Assembly (NCBI GenBank): GCA_964020975.1
Contig: CAXHWN010002418.1
Location: forward strand, 124,001-188,000
DNA from: Hermodice carunculata
Taxonomy: Eukaryota > Annelida > Polychaeta > Eunicida > Amphinomidae
Length of the DNA stretch: 64,000 nucleotides
Direction of reading: 5' to 3'
The position numbers were made by a program, and so were the translations under genes. The notes beneath the pieces were generated by a model. The model had not been told where the DNA came from, made no database searches, and saw only the letters and a program-made list of their open reading frames with translations. Below are positions 31,401-44,614 of the stretch, one piece after another (position 1 is the stretch's first letter; each line of letters starts with the position of its first letter).

Positions 31401-34400
31401 CACTTCAAATTCCCATTGAAGGCCTTTGCCTCTAGTACCAGTATGGGGCCTATACCTATGTCTCCAGTGAGAACAATGGTCAGTGTTCATGACTTCCTTC
31501 AGCACGCTTTGGCCCCAGTACACCCAAAGTGTGCCAGGGCCAGCTGCTGACGGTCTGCAACTCAGCCCTCAAGGGGTTAACTTACAAAAGGCTTGTGCCG
31601 ATTTTTTTTTTTTTTTTTTGGTGTATCTGCTCTTTAATTGAGTTTTCAAGAATTCAACTGCAGTTTTAAACTGTGGCATGTACAGTGAGACAACATCTCA
31701 TGGACAGATCTGGGCCTTCAAGATTAGTAGCCAAATTGGGAAATAAAATGGTAGTCACTGCAGAATTTGACTTCACTCTTATATAATGCATGTTAAAATA
31801 CAATTGGCCATTTGCAAATTTTTTAGCCGAATGAATGAAACATTAGCATTTGGTTAATTGGCCAATGGCCCAGCGTTATTCCCTTGCACAGACATCCCTC
31901 TGTCTGTCATAGCGTGGTAGTGACTGGTACAGTTACTTTACTTGTCATAAGATATCACTCGTCTTAAATAATCACATGGATTACCATATCATTAAAACAT
32001 TGTAAGGCTCACCTTGATTGGTTTAAATAAAATGTATTCTGTGTCCTTATTGGCCAGATATAAACTCATCTTAGCCTGCACCCCAGTTAATCTGGTTTTG
32101 AGATTTCTGTATGTTTCAGCAACAACATCGTGTACTTTTTCTGGACTTGCAAACGGCTGTTGTCGTAAGGACACTTTGGGGGCTCCTTCCTCGTGTTGCA
32201 TCTCTGTGATGGTGTTTGCCTGCAAAATTAACATGCCACATGAAACAATATTGTTTACTCCACAGCTTCACGAGTCACAATGAAAAAGACAATAAGCTAA
32301 TAAAGCCTAGTACAAGAGGTCTGTGAGAGTCCTGTGCTCAGCTGAACTTGCATGCACAGACTGAAGTGGTCCTGTGAACTTCATAATGATATTAAGGTCA
32401 CTTTTGTTTACAAACATCATCACTGTTGCTACCATGAACATATCCCCTAAGCAATTTTTCCAAATTTTGATAGTTTGTTGAAAATTAAAAAATGATAGCA
32501 CCAAAATGTAGTGAACAAATTTTGTGGAGATCAAGTCCACTTGCATTCCCAATAAATTTGAAAAGGATACAACTTATGGTTTGGGAGAAAAAGTAAAGTA
32601 AAAAAAAAACATAAAAATTCTTCAAAAAGTTAAAAATAATCACAGCATCTCTGTCAGCTGCAGCATGACTTGCCAGGCAGTGCCAGAACCACTGACTTAA
32701 GACTATAGGCATGTTGGTACATGAATGAAAACTCTTTTCATGAAGAATTTAAATATGCGATTGTTGTCTTGCATCTAGGTAAATATACGGAAAAATCAGG
32801 GACTGGTATAGAATGAGTTTTATAAGAAGTTTAAAAATAATCAAAGGAAGCTGGTTTTCAATAGGGAGCTGGTCCATCATAAGGTTCTGTGACAAAAATT
32901 TGGTAAAGCTACGGTGAAAATTTTTTAAGATATTATGGTAACGTGGTCCCCTTGTGCACCACTCTGGCAGGCTTGAAATAAATACATTTAATTTAAAAGT
33001 TTCATAAAAAGTTTCGAAATACTAAGAGGAAGCTGGTTTTCGATCGGAACCTGGTCCACTAAAAGGTGTATCTCGGACAAAAATTTTGTTAAGTTACGGT
33101 GAATTTTGAGATAGCGCGGTAACTTTGACAATACAAACGGAGGATGTAGGGATGACTATACCCTCGGGCAATTAATGTGACGAGGGTAATAATAATAAAA
33201 AAAAACTGCAACAGGAAACTGCATCAGCTGGGTGCAGATACAAAATGTGTGCAACAATTATTGGTTGAACAAGAACATGTTCAATGGTGCACCAGTGGGG
33301 CCACTGTGATGTTTACCTTTGTTAAGAACATTTTCAGCGGGCCTATAAAGTGATCTGTAATATGGTGGATGAATTCTTCGCAGGTTTTCTTCAGCTGATT
33401 ATCAACATCTTTCTTCGAGTCCACAAATGTCTCCATCACTTGAGGTGTGCCCTGTAAAAAGTACAAATTCAGATTCACCCCAAGGATTTGTTTGGAGAAA
33501 ATAGTAACATTTAAGCAGAAGTCTCCGGTTTCTTGCTGGAAAAACTGGAAAAAAATTAAACTCAAATGTGATTTTTTTCTTTCTATTTTGTTTTTTAAAT
33601 TGAAGGCATTTTGGGGGGTAAAAAATATGTCAATTAACTTTTCAACATCCATAAAACACATAATATTTACGAAAGTGAATGTATTAGGAAAGAGATCTAT
33701 TTGGTCTGATCACATGGTATGCATTTTATCCTCTTATACTGCTAGACTGGTCACCCATGACATTGTTGAACAAGAACCCTTACTAATTTAACACTTTCCC
33801 CTTTAAACTGACCAAAACTGGCTGGTGGTCAAATGTCATCTGCTTCAATGTTTTCAACTAATTTCAACAGTTATGAACAATTTGACTGAGAATTGTAGGT
33901 GAGCCCTATCAACATCAGATGCCTCAAGTCAGCAACTTTTCTTGGCATGGGTTGGGCACTTAGCGTCCAACGAATGCCAAGGATAGGTGTTGACTCAGTC
34001 TGAATTCAAAGGGAAAGGGTTAAAAGACACGCCATTAGGAAGCTTTGTTCTAGCCTCACCACTTATACTCACATCAAGCAGGAACTGCAGCAGTGCATTG
34101 TTGCTGCTCAAAGTGAACAACTTGGACCGCGAGTAGAGGAGGCCCACCGCTGCATCTGAAGACACATCCACAGCATTTTAATTCATTCCATACAAATCCC
34201 TGATTTTTCCATATATTTACCTAGATTTAAGATGACAATTGCATATTTAAATTATTCATCAAAAGAGCTTTCCTTCAAGTACCAACATGCCTATAGTCTT
34301 AAGTCAGTGGTTCTGGCACTGCCTGGCAAGTCATGCTGCAGCTGCCCTTGTGGCAGCTGCAGCATGACTTGCCAGGCAGTGTCAGAACCACTGACCAAGG

Positions 34401-37400
34401 CCTGTCACCATAGTATGGAATCAGTTAAGCATCAGCAGTCTACTTATCTCTTACAGTGCCAAATGTGACTAAAGTCCAACTACTAAAAACAATTGCAACA
34501 CATACTTCCTTGTTGCTTAGTTTCATGGGTTATGAATAATCTGACTGGATGTTTAAACTCAAACAGACCCAGGACAAACAGGGGATACCCTAGCTTTTGC
34601 TGCTAAAGGAACCAGTTGGTTTTATACAACAGTGCTATTTACATCTTCATGTCATGGCGTGAAATCAAGGTCTTCTCCTATTTGTGCTATGCCAACTTTT
34701 GTCAATGCTGGGGACGAGCAATTGGCCAAATCTGCAACATACATACATGTACATGTGGAACTTTTATGTTTTTTAATTACTTTGAATTAAATTTAATTTA
34801 TCTTTTACAGCAAAGCTTGTCTGCATGTCAAGCCCTGCATGGAAGATCATGCAGCAGCCACAAAGCAGGCCACTGGCATACACTTCAACTGACTTGATTT
34901 TTTCAACACGCTTTGCCGAGCTGAGCATTGTGCCTACAGTATCATGCTGGACACAACTGAATACTCTTACCTTTAATTTTGCTAAAATCCAGAGATGTTT
35001 CTTTGACAGCAAAGTCAACCTGGAATGGTGCAATCTGTTCTCTCAGGATCAGCAAGTGTTTGATGAGAAACATCTGACCGTCTATCAGTGTCTGAAATAG
35101 TCATACACATTGTAATATTCTCCCTCACTTTAATTTCTTTTTAACGTATAAATATAATTTTTTCCCCAGCCCTTTTTTTTAATGAGTGGTCCCTGTCTTG
35201 AAAGACCACTCCAATGGCAGACCACTTGTTTTGAAAAGCCATCATTTAAAGATACTCTGCTCAGTGCTTATCATGTATACCTCCCGTGGGAACAATTTGG
35301 CACACATCTAAGGCAGCATATGCAAATCTGATGAACATCATCTATAAAAATATGTATGTACTTCCGTATAAAGTGCTGCCCTCTATGCATTATTTCATTT
35401 TATTTATTTTTGTAAACGATAAACACCCCACATCATTTAGTGCCATCTGGGATTCAAAATCTTCTCTATGCATCATTCTAACATAACCTTCATAAATACA
35501 GTCACATTCACCCCACACAACCCTTTTGATATAACGGGGGTGGGGGTGGGTGGGGGGTGAGTGGGGGGTAGGGGGTGGGGGTTCTCCTCATTATAAAAAT
35601 GGGCCACACTACTCCTGTCACATGTAAAACAACATTTGCTCTTTGCAGGAGAACAAAAAGAAAAACATTGATGTTCATCATACTTTGATTGCAGTCACCC
35701 GTATGTTTGTAAGCTGCAGTGGCATGATGTGTATGTAAGTACTGCCACACCAGTATGTCACAGCCTCTCGCTTAGCAGCTGCTATGCAACAGTCAAAAGG
35801 CTGTTGAACTTGTTTTGCATAGTCTCCATAGTCTCGTTGACTAAAAAAAATTTACTGTTCGAGAAATGACAGCCATGACTTTATGGCACAAGGAATCTGA
35901 GGGCTTGTACTGCAATTAATATTTACAATTTTCCTACTTTGTTTTCTCATATTCTTCCAAATATTTTTATACAAACAGGAGCAACAGTGCCACATCTTTG
36001 AACACAAAAAAGCACAATCCAATCTCTCTATGTGCTGTAGCCAATTCAGCCAACATCTACAATGTTAATCTAAACTTATACAGTGGTCCCCCTCTTATAA
36101 GGCCAGCCCAGTTGCACCAGAAATGAGGCCATCTGAGAGGGCAAATCCAATGAAAATACTGTACTTGATGCACGAACAAGTGGCCTCTGTATAGGGGGTG
36201 GCTTCTTGTTAGGGGGCCTTCCAAGAGGGGGACCACTGTACATTTAAGAATTAAACTTCCTCTCTAGTGTAATTATGGGCGCATGGTTGCAGTTTGTGTG
36301 ACAGGCATTTCTGATGACGCGCGGTAGCGCGTCATCAAAGAAATGCCTGTCACACAAACTGCAACCATGCACCCGTAATTACACTAGAGAGGAAGTTTAA
36401 TTCTTATATTTACATTTAACATCAATTTCTATTGACATAAGAGTAAGTATCATCATTGATAGTTGATTTAAAATTGTTTTTAGCTTGTTAATTTACAAAA
36501 AATCGCCTTTTTGTTTACTAGTGGGAGGAGCCAAGTAGGCGGGGTTACTACATCAGCCATCAGTTGTCAAGGCAACTCCTGGAACACAAAACTAGGAAAA
36601 AAATAGTTCCGAATAACACAACAACTTTATTTCAATAAAGCTTGCAAAACCGGTAAAAGAAAACATTTAGGCAAGTTTTGACGAGTAGATATGCAATTCT
36701 TGATCATCTGATACCGTCTTCCCATTATGCTTAGGCCTATGAATCAAACGCTTCGGCAGTTCAGTTTAGTTTGGATTTTGTCCGTCATGAGGTGCTAACA
36801 ATTGGGAAGTGACAATAGTCCCAGGCCAAGCATGAGGATATTATTGCGCAGCACGTTGGTTGCACGAGATGCTCTAGTGTAACCATTGCCTCATGAACTA
36901 CACTACCGTTCCTATTCTTTCAATGCTAACAAAAATAACAAATGTAAATATTAATCAATATTATCGCATTCAATTCATATATGTATGCGAGACATACTTT
37001 AGTTTTTGGGGGGTTTTGGTCTTACAGGGCTTGCATTTACAGTGGTCCTCCTCTAAGATGACCAGCCTTCTGCACTGAAAGATTGGTTCTATAAGACGGG
37101 TGCTCAGATGAGGAGCATTACAATTGAAGTGGGCATTAACCTTGATGTTAGTTATGTGTATGTTACATGCAACTATATACAGTGTATAGCATGAATGCAT
37201 GGCCGTTACACCAGCTTCTGATGAGTCACGGCCGTGTTGAAACTGGTCAGGCATTTTAGGAGACTGTCTTTTTTGGTCTTGTCCTCGTCGTATTTGTATA
37301 AGTCGACTGTGCCTGAAGTGGACATGGAGAATGTACAACTTGGCTCACAAATTTCAGCTCAGTCTTTATGACAGGAAGTGTTACAGAACATGTGACTTTT

Positions 37401-40400
37401 TGAGATAAAAATTGTTAAAGCTGTGACTCTCATAACCTTGAATGCATCTTAACTAAACAAGTACATAGAGCTTACTTTGCGCTTTGCCACAGACTGGTTG
37501 GCTGTAATGAGAGACTGGATGCACATGGACAGAGTTTCCTGTGACAGGCCCTGGAACGTTGTTCTCTGCAATCAGACACAAAAACATCCAAGTTCAATAT
37601 TGTGGACAATACTGAAACCAAGAGAACAAAACCCACATGCACTGCACAGTGGGTTACCCCTTTCCCTTTTTACTTATTGGCATAACAACAAATCTCTTTG
37701 AAGCTTTTGTTAAGCAAATATCCAAATTTTTGCAAATGAACACCATCGAGTGCTGCCACCTGGGGGCCTAAATGCCACAATTGAGACAGTCAACAGCTTT
37801 CCTTGGCATGGGTTGCCCAACCCATGCCAAAAAAAGCTGTTGACCTGGGACATATGATCTTGATAGGGCTCATCTACAATTCTCAAACTGTTTTTAATTA
37901 CAGTTGAAATTAGTGTAAAACACTTAAGCATATGACACTTCACCACCAGCAGGTTTTGGCTGGTTTAAGAGGCAAAGGGTTAATAAGTTTCATAGCAAAT
38001 GCACCTACACCTGGTAGAACTGGCACCCTTGTTATCTTTAATCCCTGCTGCTACTCCATGAACAGAGTTTTTTTTTTTGTTTTTTGTTTTTTTTTGTTCT
38101 TGTTTAGCTCAGCTGGCTTGTCAATTGAATCGAACTTGCACAGGCATATTTCTTCAGAACCCAAGCCCTTAATTTGTTTAACAAGTGGCACTGCAATTTT
38201 TGTGATGAATTCTTGAGTGTTAAAGCTTATCTGACTTCCTCTCCCAAACTCCATGGTGCAGTCAAACTTGAAGGGAATGTACCTGGTCTCTTGTCTCCAA
38301 ACTTGTTCACTACCAGGTGCTGATGACATACTCTGATTGTTGATGAATGATGGAATTTAAGGATATATGGACAAGGACTTGTACATGTTACCACTGTAAG
38401 CATGTTAGCACTCTTGCTTTGTAGCAATAGCAGCAAATCTGCTTATATCTCGGTAATGGTGGATCCTGGATGGCTGAAAATATTTTAACCCTTTTCCACT
38501 AAAATCACTCCAAAGCATCTGGATGTACATAGTTGTGTGCCTTAATGTTTTTACTCTGAGTTTCATGATGGCATGCCCTAGGTCAACAGCTTTTCCTGGC
38601 ACGAGTTGGGTGCAATGTGCCAAACCCATACCAAGGAAACCTACTGACTCAGTTTTACTGTGATCAGGAATGGGTTACCAGATCCCTGGTATAATCTGAA
38701 TTAGGATTAACTAGAAGCCCATCAGTGACCGAAAACGCCTTATACCAGGACGGACCGACAGGCAGCAAGACAGACTGACAGACGTATAGGTGACAACAAT
38801 ACCCTTGGGTGGGTCAAAGTTACTTTTGTTTGACCTAATGACAAAGCTTTGGTGCAAATGCAATGAACAGATATATAATGGCAAGGCCATTTTTCCTCAA
38901 TGCAGGACTGTGACCTAGTTTTCACTAGGTGTCTGAGACATCCTTAGGACCAACTGTCATAAATAATATTATTGGTGCCGCTACAATGAGAAAATTAAGA
39001 TTTGAAGATATCACAGTACTGGTGAATGTATTGTTATGATGTAAGGATAGCATAGATGGTTGAGAAACCTTTAAGGTTCCATGTTTACATAATTAAGTGA
39101 AAATGACAAACCATGTAATTTTGTTATGTCTATAAAACCACGACATTCAGATTTAGGAATGAAATTTATAATCCATAAACTTATCGGTATTCAAGAACTT
39201 TCCATATATATCAGTTTTGTTAAAATTGGATGCAAACTTTTTGAGGTGTGTGCATCCATATGTATAATTTCTCTAGATACAGAATATTGCAGAGTACAGG
39301 TATATTATTACAGCAAAGCTTATCATTTTACTCACATCAATACATCTGTAGAGTTTTGAGAGGCAAACCAAGGTACGTCTAACTGTAGGGTACCACATTC
39401 CATGCAGGTCAGCTGGGGACATTGGCATGTTACCTCCAACCCCAGCCAAAGCAGACTCTGAAAAAGTGTTTCAATTACGTTAATAAAAAATGAAAGCTAA
39501 AACATTGAGGATATTTGAATGAGAACCAAAAATTATACAACATGAAATACAAGGCCAAGTTGTCATTTGGATAAACATGGATACAATTGCATAGCTGCAT
39601 CTACCGACCCATTAAAATCTATCAAATTTGTTTGGTATGCAAACTTTGAACGATGTATCAGGCACTACTTGAGGCTTGTGTCAGGGCTCGACAATTCACG
39701 TGTCTGATTGCCTGGGGCAGGTCAGATTTAATCTCAAGCAAGTTAAAATTGATAAGTACTTGTCCAGTTGGGGAACCAATTTTTTTTTCACTGGGAACTC
39801 TATTCTGCAAGTTTTCATGACCCAGTTACAACTTGCAGCTGCTTGCAAGGCTGGCAATGGGGAGTGAGAAGATGATGACAATACGTTGTCATAACAGTGT
39901 TTGAAGTTGGAGCCCTGTGTGCAAGCTGAAGAACTACACGTGTTTTGTCAGAGCTTTTGCAACTCGTGATATGTTAGTGATTACTGCAGCCCATGTGTAC
40001 ACACCAATGGAGGCATGGGGATACCAAAAGGTGATAATAAACCCTAAGTAAACATTCTAGGTTTAAACAATTTACTTGGCCAGCAGTTGTATTGAACAGG
40101 ATGCAGCAACCTACTTGATTGCTGTAAAAAAAGCAGATATTTTCACTGTCCATATAGTGTTTATACGATGAGATACCTAAAATCGTGGTAAAATTTGACT
40201 TATTTTTGCGAATTTGCAAGCCACAAGAAGCGGCAAATTAAGGTTAATGGTTTGTCCAGGCCTTTGCCTGTGAATTGATGAAAAAACAATTTTTATACTA
40301 TCAAGTTATATTCGGACATGTGGATTTTGAAATCTACTTGCCCTGAGGACAAGCGATTTAAAAAAAAAAAAATCGTCAAGCCCTGTTGTTTTCCAGGGGG

Positions 40401-43112
40401 AAGATGTCATCCAGGAAGGCAAGTGTTTCAAGGGTATGCCAGATACACCATTCTGCATGGTGGCAGCACCAGCTTCTTGGGTCATAACATTTTCAATCAA
40501 TGAATGAAGCAGGTTTTTCTTTATTCCCCACGTGTCTCCCCCTGCAACAGGTCAACACCTGAAGGATGTTGCCTGCAGTGCCACCTACAGGTAATATGCT
40601 TCCTTTATCGCCTACAATTTCTACTTCATGATACAGAATTCTAGTATATGAATGTATATCAGGTGTACAGAAATAAAGCCATTATCTATCCAGCTGTTAC
40701 AACACTGACACATACCCATTTTCGGTTGTTCTTGTCACATAATATTAGTACCACAGAGACTAGGATGGGCATGTTTTACAAATGATATGAAGTATGAGTC
40801 AAAGTCAATAAATGACTTTCACATTGATGTTCTTTTTTCTTATCCACCAGTTTTGCAGTGTGTTGTTTATATGCTCTCCCTTGTTCACATTATTCACTGA
40901 CCTGTGAGTGAAACATTCACAAACAGCTCAGCTTTGGGTTTGGCCGCTGCTTCTTCAGTGGCGCCACCTTGATCTGATGGTCCTGCGACTGGCTCAGCTT
41001 GTGCATTGATTTGGGCTACTTCTAGACTACTGGTGGAAGACGTCGAGTTATGCCTGGATAATTCTCCTTTCTTGATACTCTCGGCTATACTCTGAAAGAG
41101 GCACAACAACAAAAAGTTTAGAATTTTTGACAAAACATTGACTGTCATTGATGTGGCAAAGTCTTCAAGTGGTCCAGACACCTTCCTTTGTGAACTTCAA
41201 CTATTGTGCTGTACACCGTATGAGGTAATATGCACGGTTCAACAATGCATTACAGTTTATTTTACTTTACAAGTATAAAAATTAAACTTTACCAGGAAAA
41301 ACTGTCATACTTTCTAACGTAGGTTATTCAAATATACAAGTATCAACTTGTGGACTGCCCATACTGCAGCTCTAAAATGTATTCAACTTTCAATGTTTAT
41401 ATAAAATATATTGTATTTGTGTCTTTTTGCCCAGAACCACTTCCTAGTAGTCAATATCCTATTCCCCAATTCGAACTCTTTACTCTCCATAAGCTAACCT
41501 GTCCCTGTCTAACCTGTATACATATGGAATTACTATTGTCTATATTGCACACGTTCCTCTGTAAAATTTTGACATAGGCTGTATCAGCCCAAATAAATTA
41601 AAGGGTCTTCAGCGGGTAACTACTCAACATGTTTCGGAGCCTTTTACCCATACATGTCTCTCTGAGTAGCGGCTCCTTGTCTAAGCTAAATATTCAGCAA
41701 AGACAACCCACATAATAAAGAATAAATAAGAACTTGGCAAATGATGAATTAGCTAAATACGTGAAGTTTTCCTTATAAATGCAGAGCTTCATTATGAAAG
41801 AAGAACATCTGTCAAACAAACCATAATTACTAAATTTGTATAGTACAGGTTCATATAAGAACAATTTGACTTACCCCTGAACCAATATGTACCCTTTCTA
41901 GCTGGACAGCTTATCCTAGTTAAACCACCCGCCAGTGTATAACTGAAGTGGAAACAAGCTGGGGCCTTATATTCAGTCCCAGTGATAGTAAAATAAACAG
42001 CTGCAACTAGACCACCTGTACAAACCAAGGGAAATCCCAACAAGGACTGCAACAATGGACATCCTGCACCAGAAATGTAAAGCAAACTCTGTGATGACAC
42101 CTACCCCTCAAACAATTAAGCTCTATTTAACTGCCAACTCTGAGTCAATGTATCAACTTAATGTGTCAGGTTTGTGTCATTTGAGAAAATACTGTCAATT
42201 TTGAGTAAATATGCATTTAGGCATGTCAGAAAAGAATGAAAGTCATTAGCATTTATGTCAAAAAACATGTTATCAAAACAATTTTTCTTAACAGGATTTT
42301 GAGTACAATTAGGCAAGCTTGTAACTGTCGTCAGTAGCTGCTTGCTACCTATAGCCCCTGGGGGTTTGACCTAACAGAAAACAAGCTAGCCTAAAATGTC
42401 TGAAAGGTGAACATTAAAACAGAATGATGCCAAAGATAAAGTTAAGTAGCAAAACAGACCAGTCTAAAAACTGTAAATTATTGTAGCCAAACTTTCTAAT
42501 AATCTTTGGATATTAATAGCTAAATTATAGGGCAAGTCAGAAAAGAATGAAAGTCATTATTTGTACTTAAGTCAAGAGAATGCAACGAAAATGTAATATT
42601 TCTTAAACAGATATCAGGCACAATTAGGCAAGCTTGTAACTGTCGTCAGTAGCTGCTTGCTACCTATAGCCCCTGGGGGTTTGACCTAACAGAAAACAAG
42701 CTAGCTTAAAATGTCTGAAAGGTGAACATTAAAACAGAATGATGCCAAAAGATAAAATTAAGTAGCAAAACAGGCAAGTCTAAAATCTCTAAAATTATTG
42801 AAGCCAAACTTTCTAACCATCTCTGGATATTTACAGCAAAATTTGTAGAAATATTTGATCAAAAGTACATCTTTGAATCCTCTTGACTCAAGTTTATTGT
42901 AAATAAATTTGGTTCTAGATGCAAAGTCATGAAATTTAGAACAAATATGACCAAATCTCAAAATCTGTGACAAAAACGTATTATATCCAATAGTTTCCAA
43001 AATATTACTGTCCGGGAAAGGATAATTAACCACTTCAAAGTTAAACTCATCTATTTTGTGATAGACTTTAACACAAAACCTGTCATTAGTGACCTGAATA
43101 TCCAAGTCCAAA

Positions 43113-43148
<36 letters not shown>

Positions 43149-44572
43149 CTTTTCAACTAAGATAATCAGAAGTTAAACCACCCTCTGAATGCCAAAAACA
43201 TCGTCTATGATGACCAGCCAGGATCACTGTGAATACCTCACAATACAATCAATAGGTTTCACCAGTAAACCTCTTTGATCCTCATCTAGTTATAAGTGCA
43301 CACAATGCAAGTCTCCCAGATCAATATATACGCTCTTTATATTCCTACAAATGATGTGTCATATTCCATGCTTATATGTACAGAGAAACCTCATTATAAT
43401 GACACTCAGATATCCAACATATTCATTATAATGACACAAGTTTTGAATGGCAAAAGTTCCTTTTCTTTGTTGTTTGAATCATTTGTCTGACACCTTCAGT
43501 TATCTGACACGTTTCTAAGGGAACATATGGTGTCATTATAACGAGTTTACATTGTATTTTTTCAAAAAAAAAATGATTCCTGATTCTTGAATTGGTCTAC
43601 AAAGCACAACAGCCACCAGATAAGCGCGGTAGTCCTTGGGCACCCTCCTGCTGATTGGTCAAAATACCATCATCAAAGCTCCTGCTGATTGGTCAAAATA
43701 CCATCATCAAAGTTCCTGCTGATTGGTCAAAATACCATCAATAAAAGCTCCTGCTGATTGGTCAAGATACCATCATCAACACTCCTGCTGATTGGTCAAA
43801 ATACCACAATCAAACCTGCACCTATGCAAGCTGGTACAGCCCAATTGTTATTTTACAATTTACATTGATAAAGTTCCATGAATCAATTGTCTGACATACA
43901 AAACATGTCAGTAATATATGACCTTCTCACACACAATGTCTTCTAGCACAATAATGGTACTATACCTCCATCATTTCCAGTTTTTCAGGGTACGCCAGAT
44001 CACCTTCTGCTGGGTGATAATTGAGGATTTCCGAGCGTATGTATATGTGGGTCCTGTATGCAAGCCTCTCCTGTACGTCCTCCAGCATCTGCGCACACAC
44101 AGTCTCAAACGCTGCCAGCTGACTGGCTGCAATGACATTAAGCCACCATTCACACACTCATGTTGCAGTCAGAATATTTTCTCTTGCTTTCAACAACCTT
44201 TTAACTCATTCCATACCAGTCCCTGATTTTTCCGTATACTTACTTACATTTAAGATGACAATTGCATATTTAAATTCTTCATGAAAAGAGCTTTGGTACC
44301 CTTTGGTAACCTCATGTATTACGTAGCAGTTTAATACTTGTGAAGTGTGGAGTTTTCACAAGTGTGTATGTAGTGCTAGTAGGCAGATAAACATAAACAT
44401 TAATCGTAACTTAAATTCCAGATTAAGTATCCTGCTGTATATGGCCACCTTTTCTGCTACAAACCGTGAACACATATACCAGGTGACATATCACCACAGG
44501 TAAATTAACACTGTGACCACAAGGAGCAGGCGACGTGTCACAGCAGTGGCTGCATACAGCAGGTATCACTGA

Positions 44573-44614
<42 letters not shown>

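Noticed and set aside
35508-35750. An ORF with a proline-rich tail
   Set aside because: The proline run is just the reverse reading of the G-rich tract.
42758-43156. A 132-codon host gene starting with an Ile-Tyr repeat
   Set aside because: The start is read from an AT microsatellite and the rest matches an RT C-terminal fragment.
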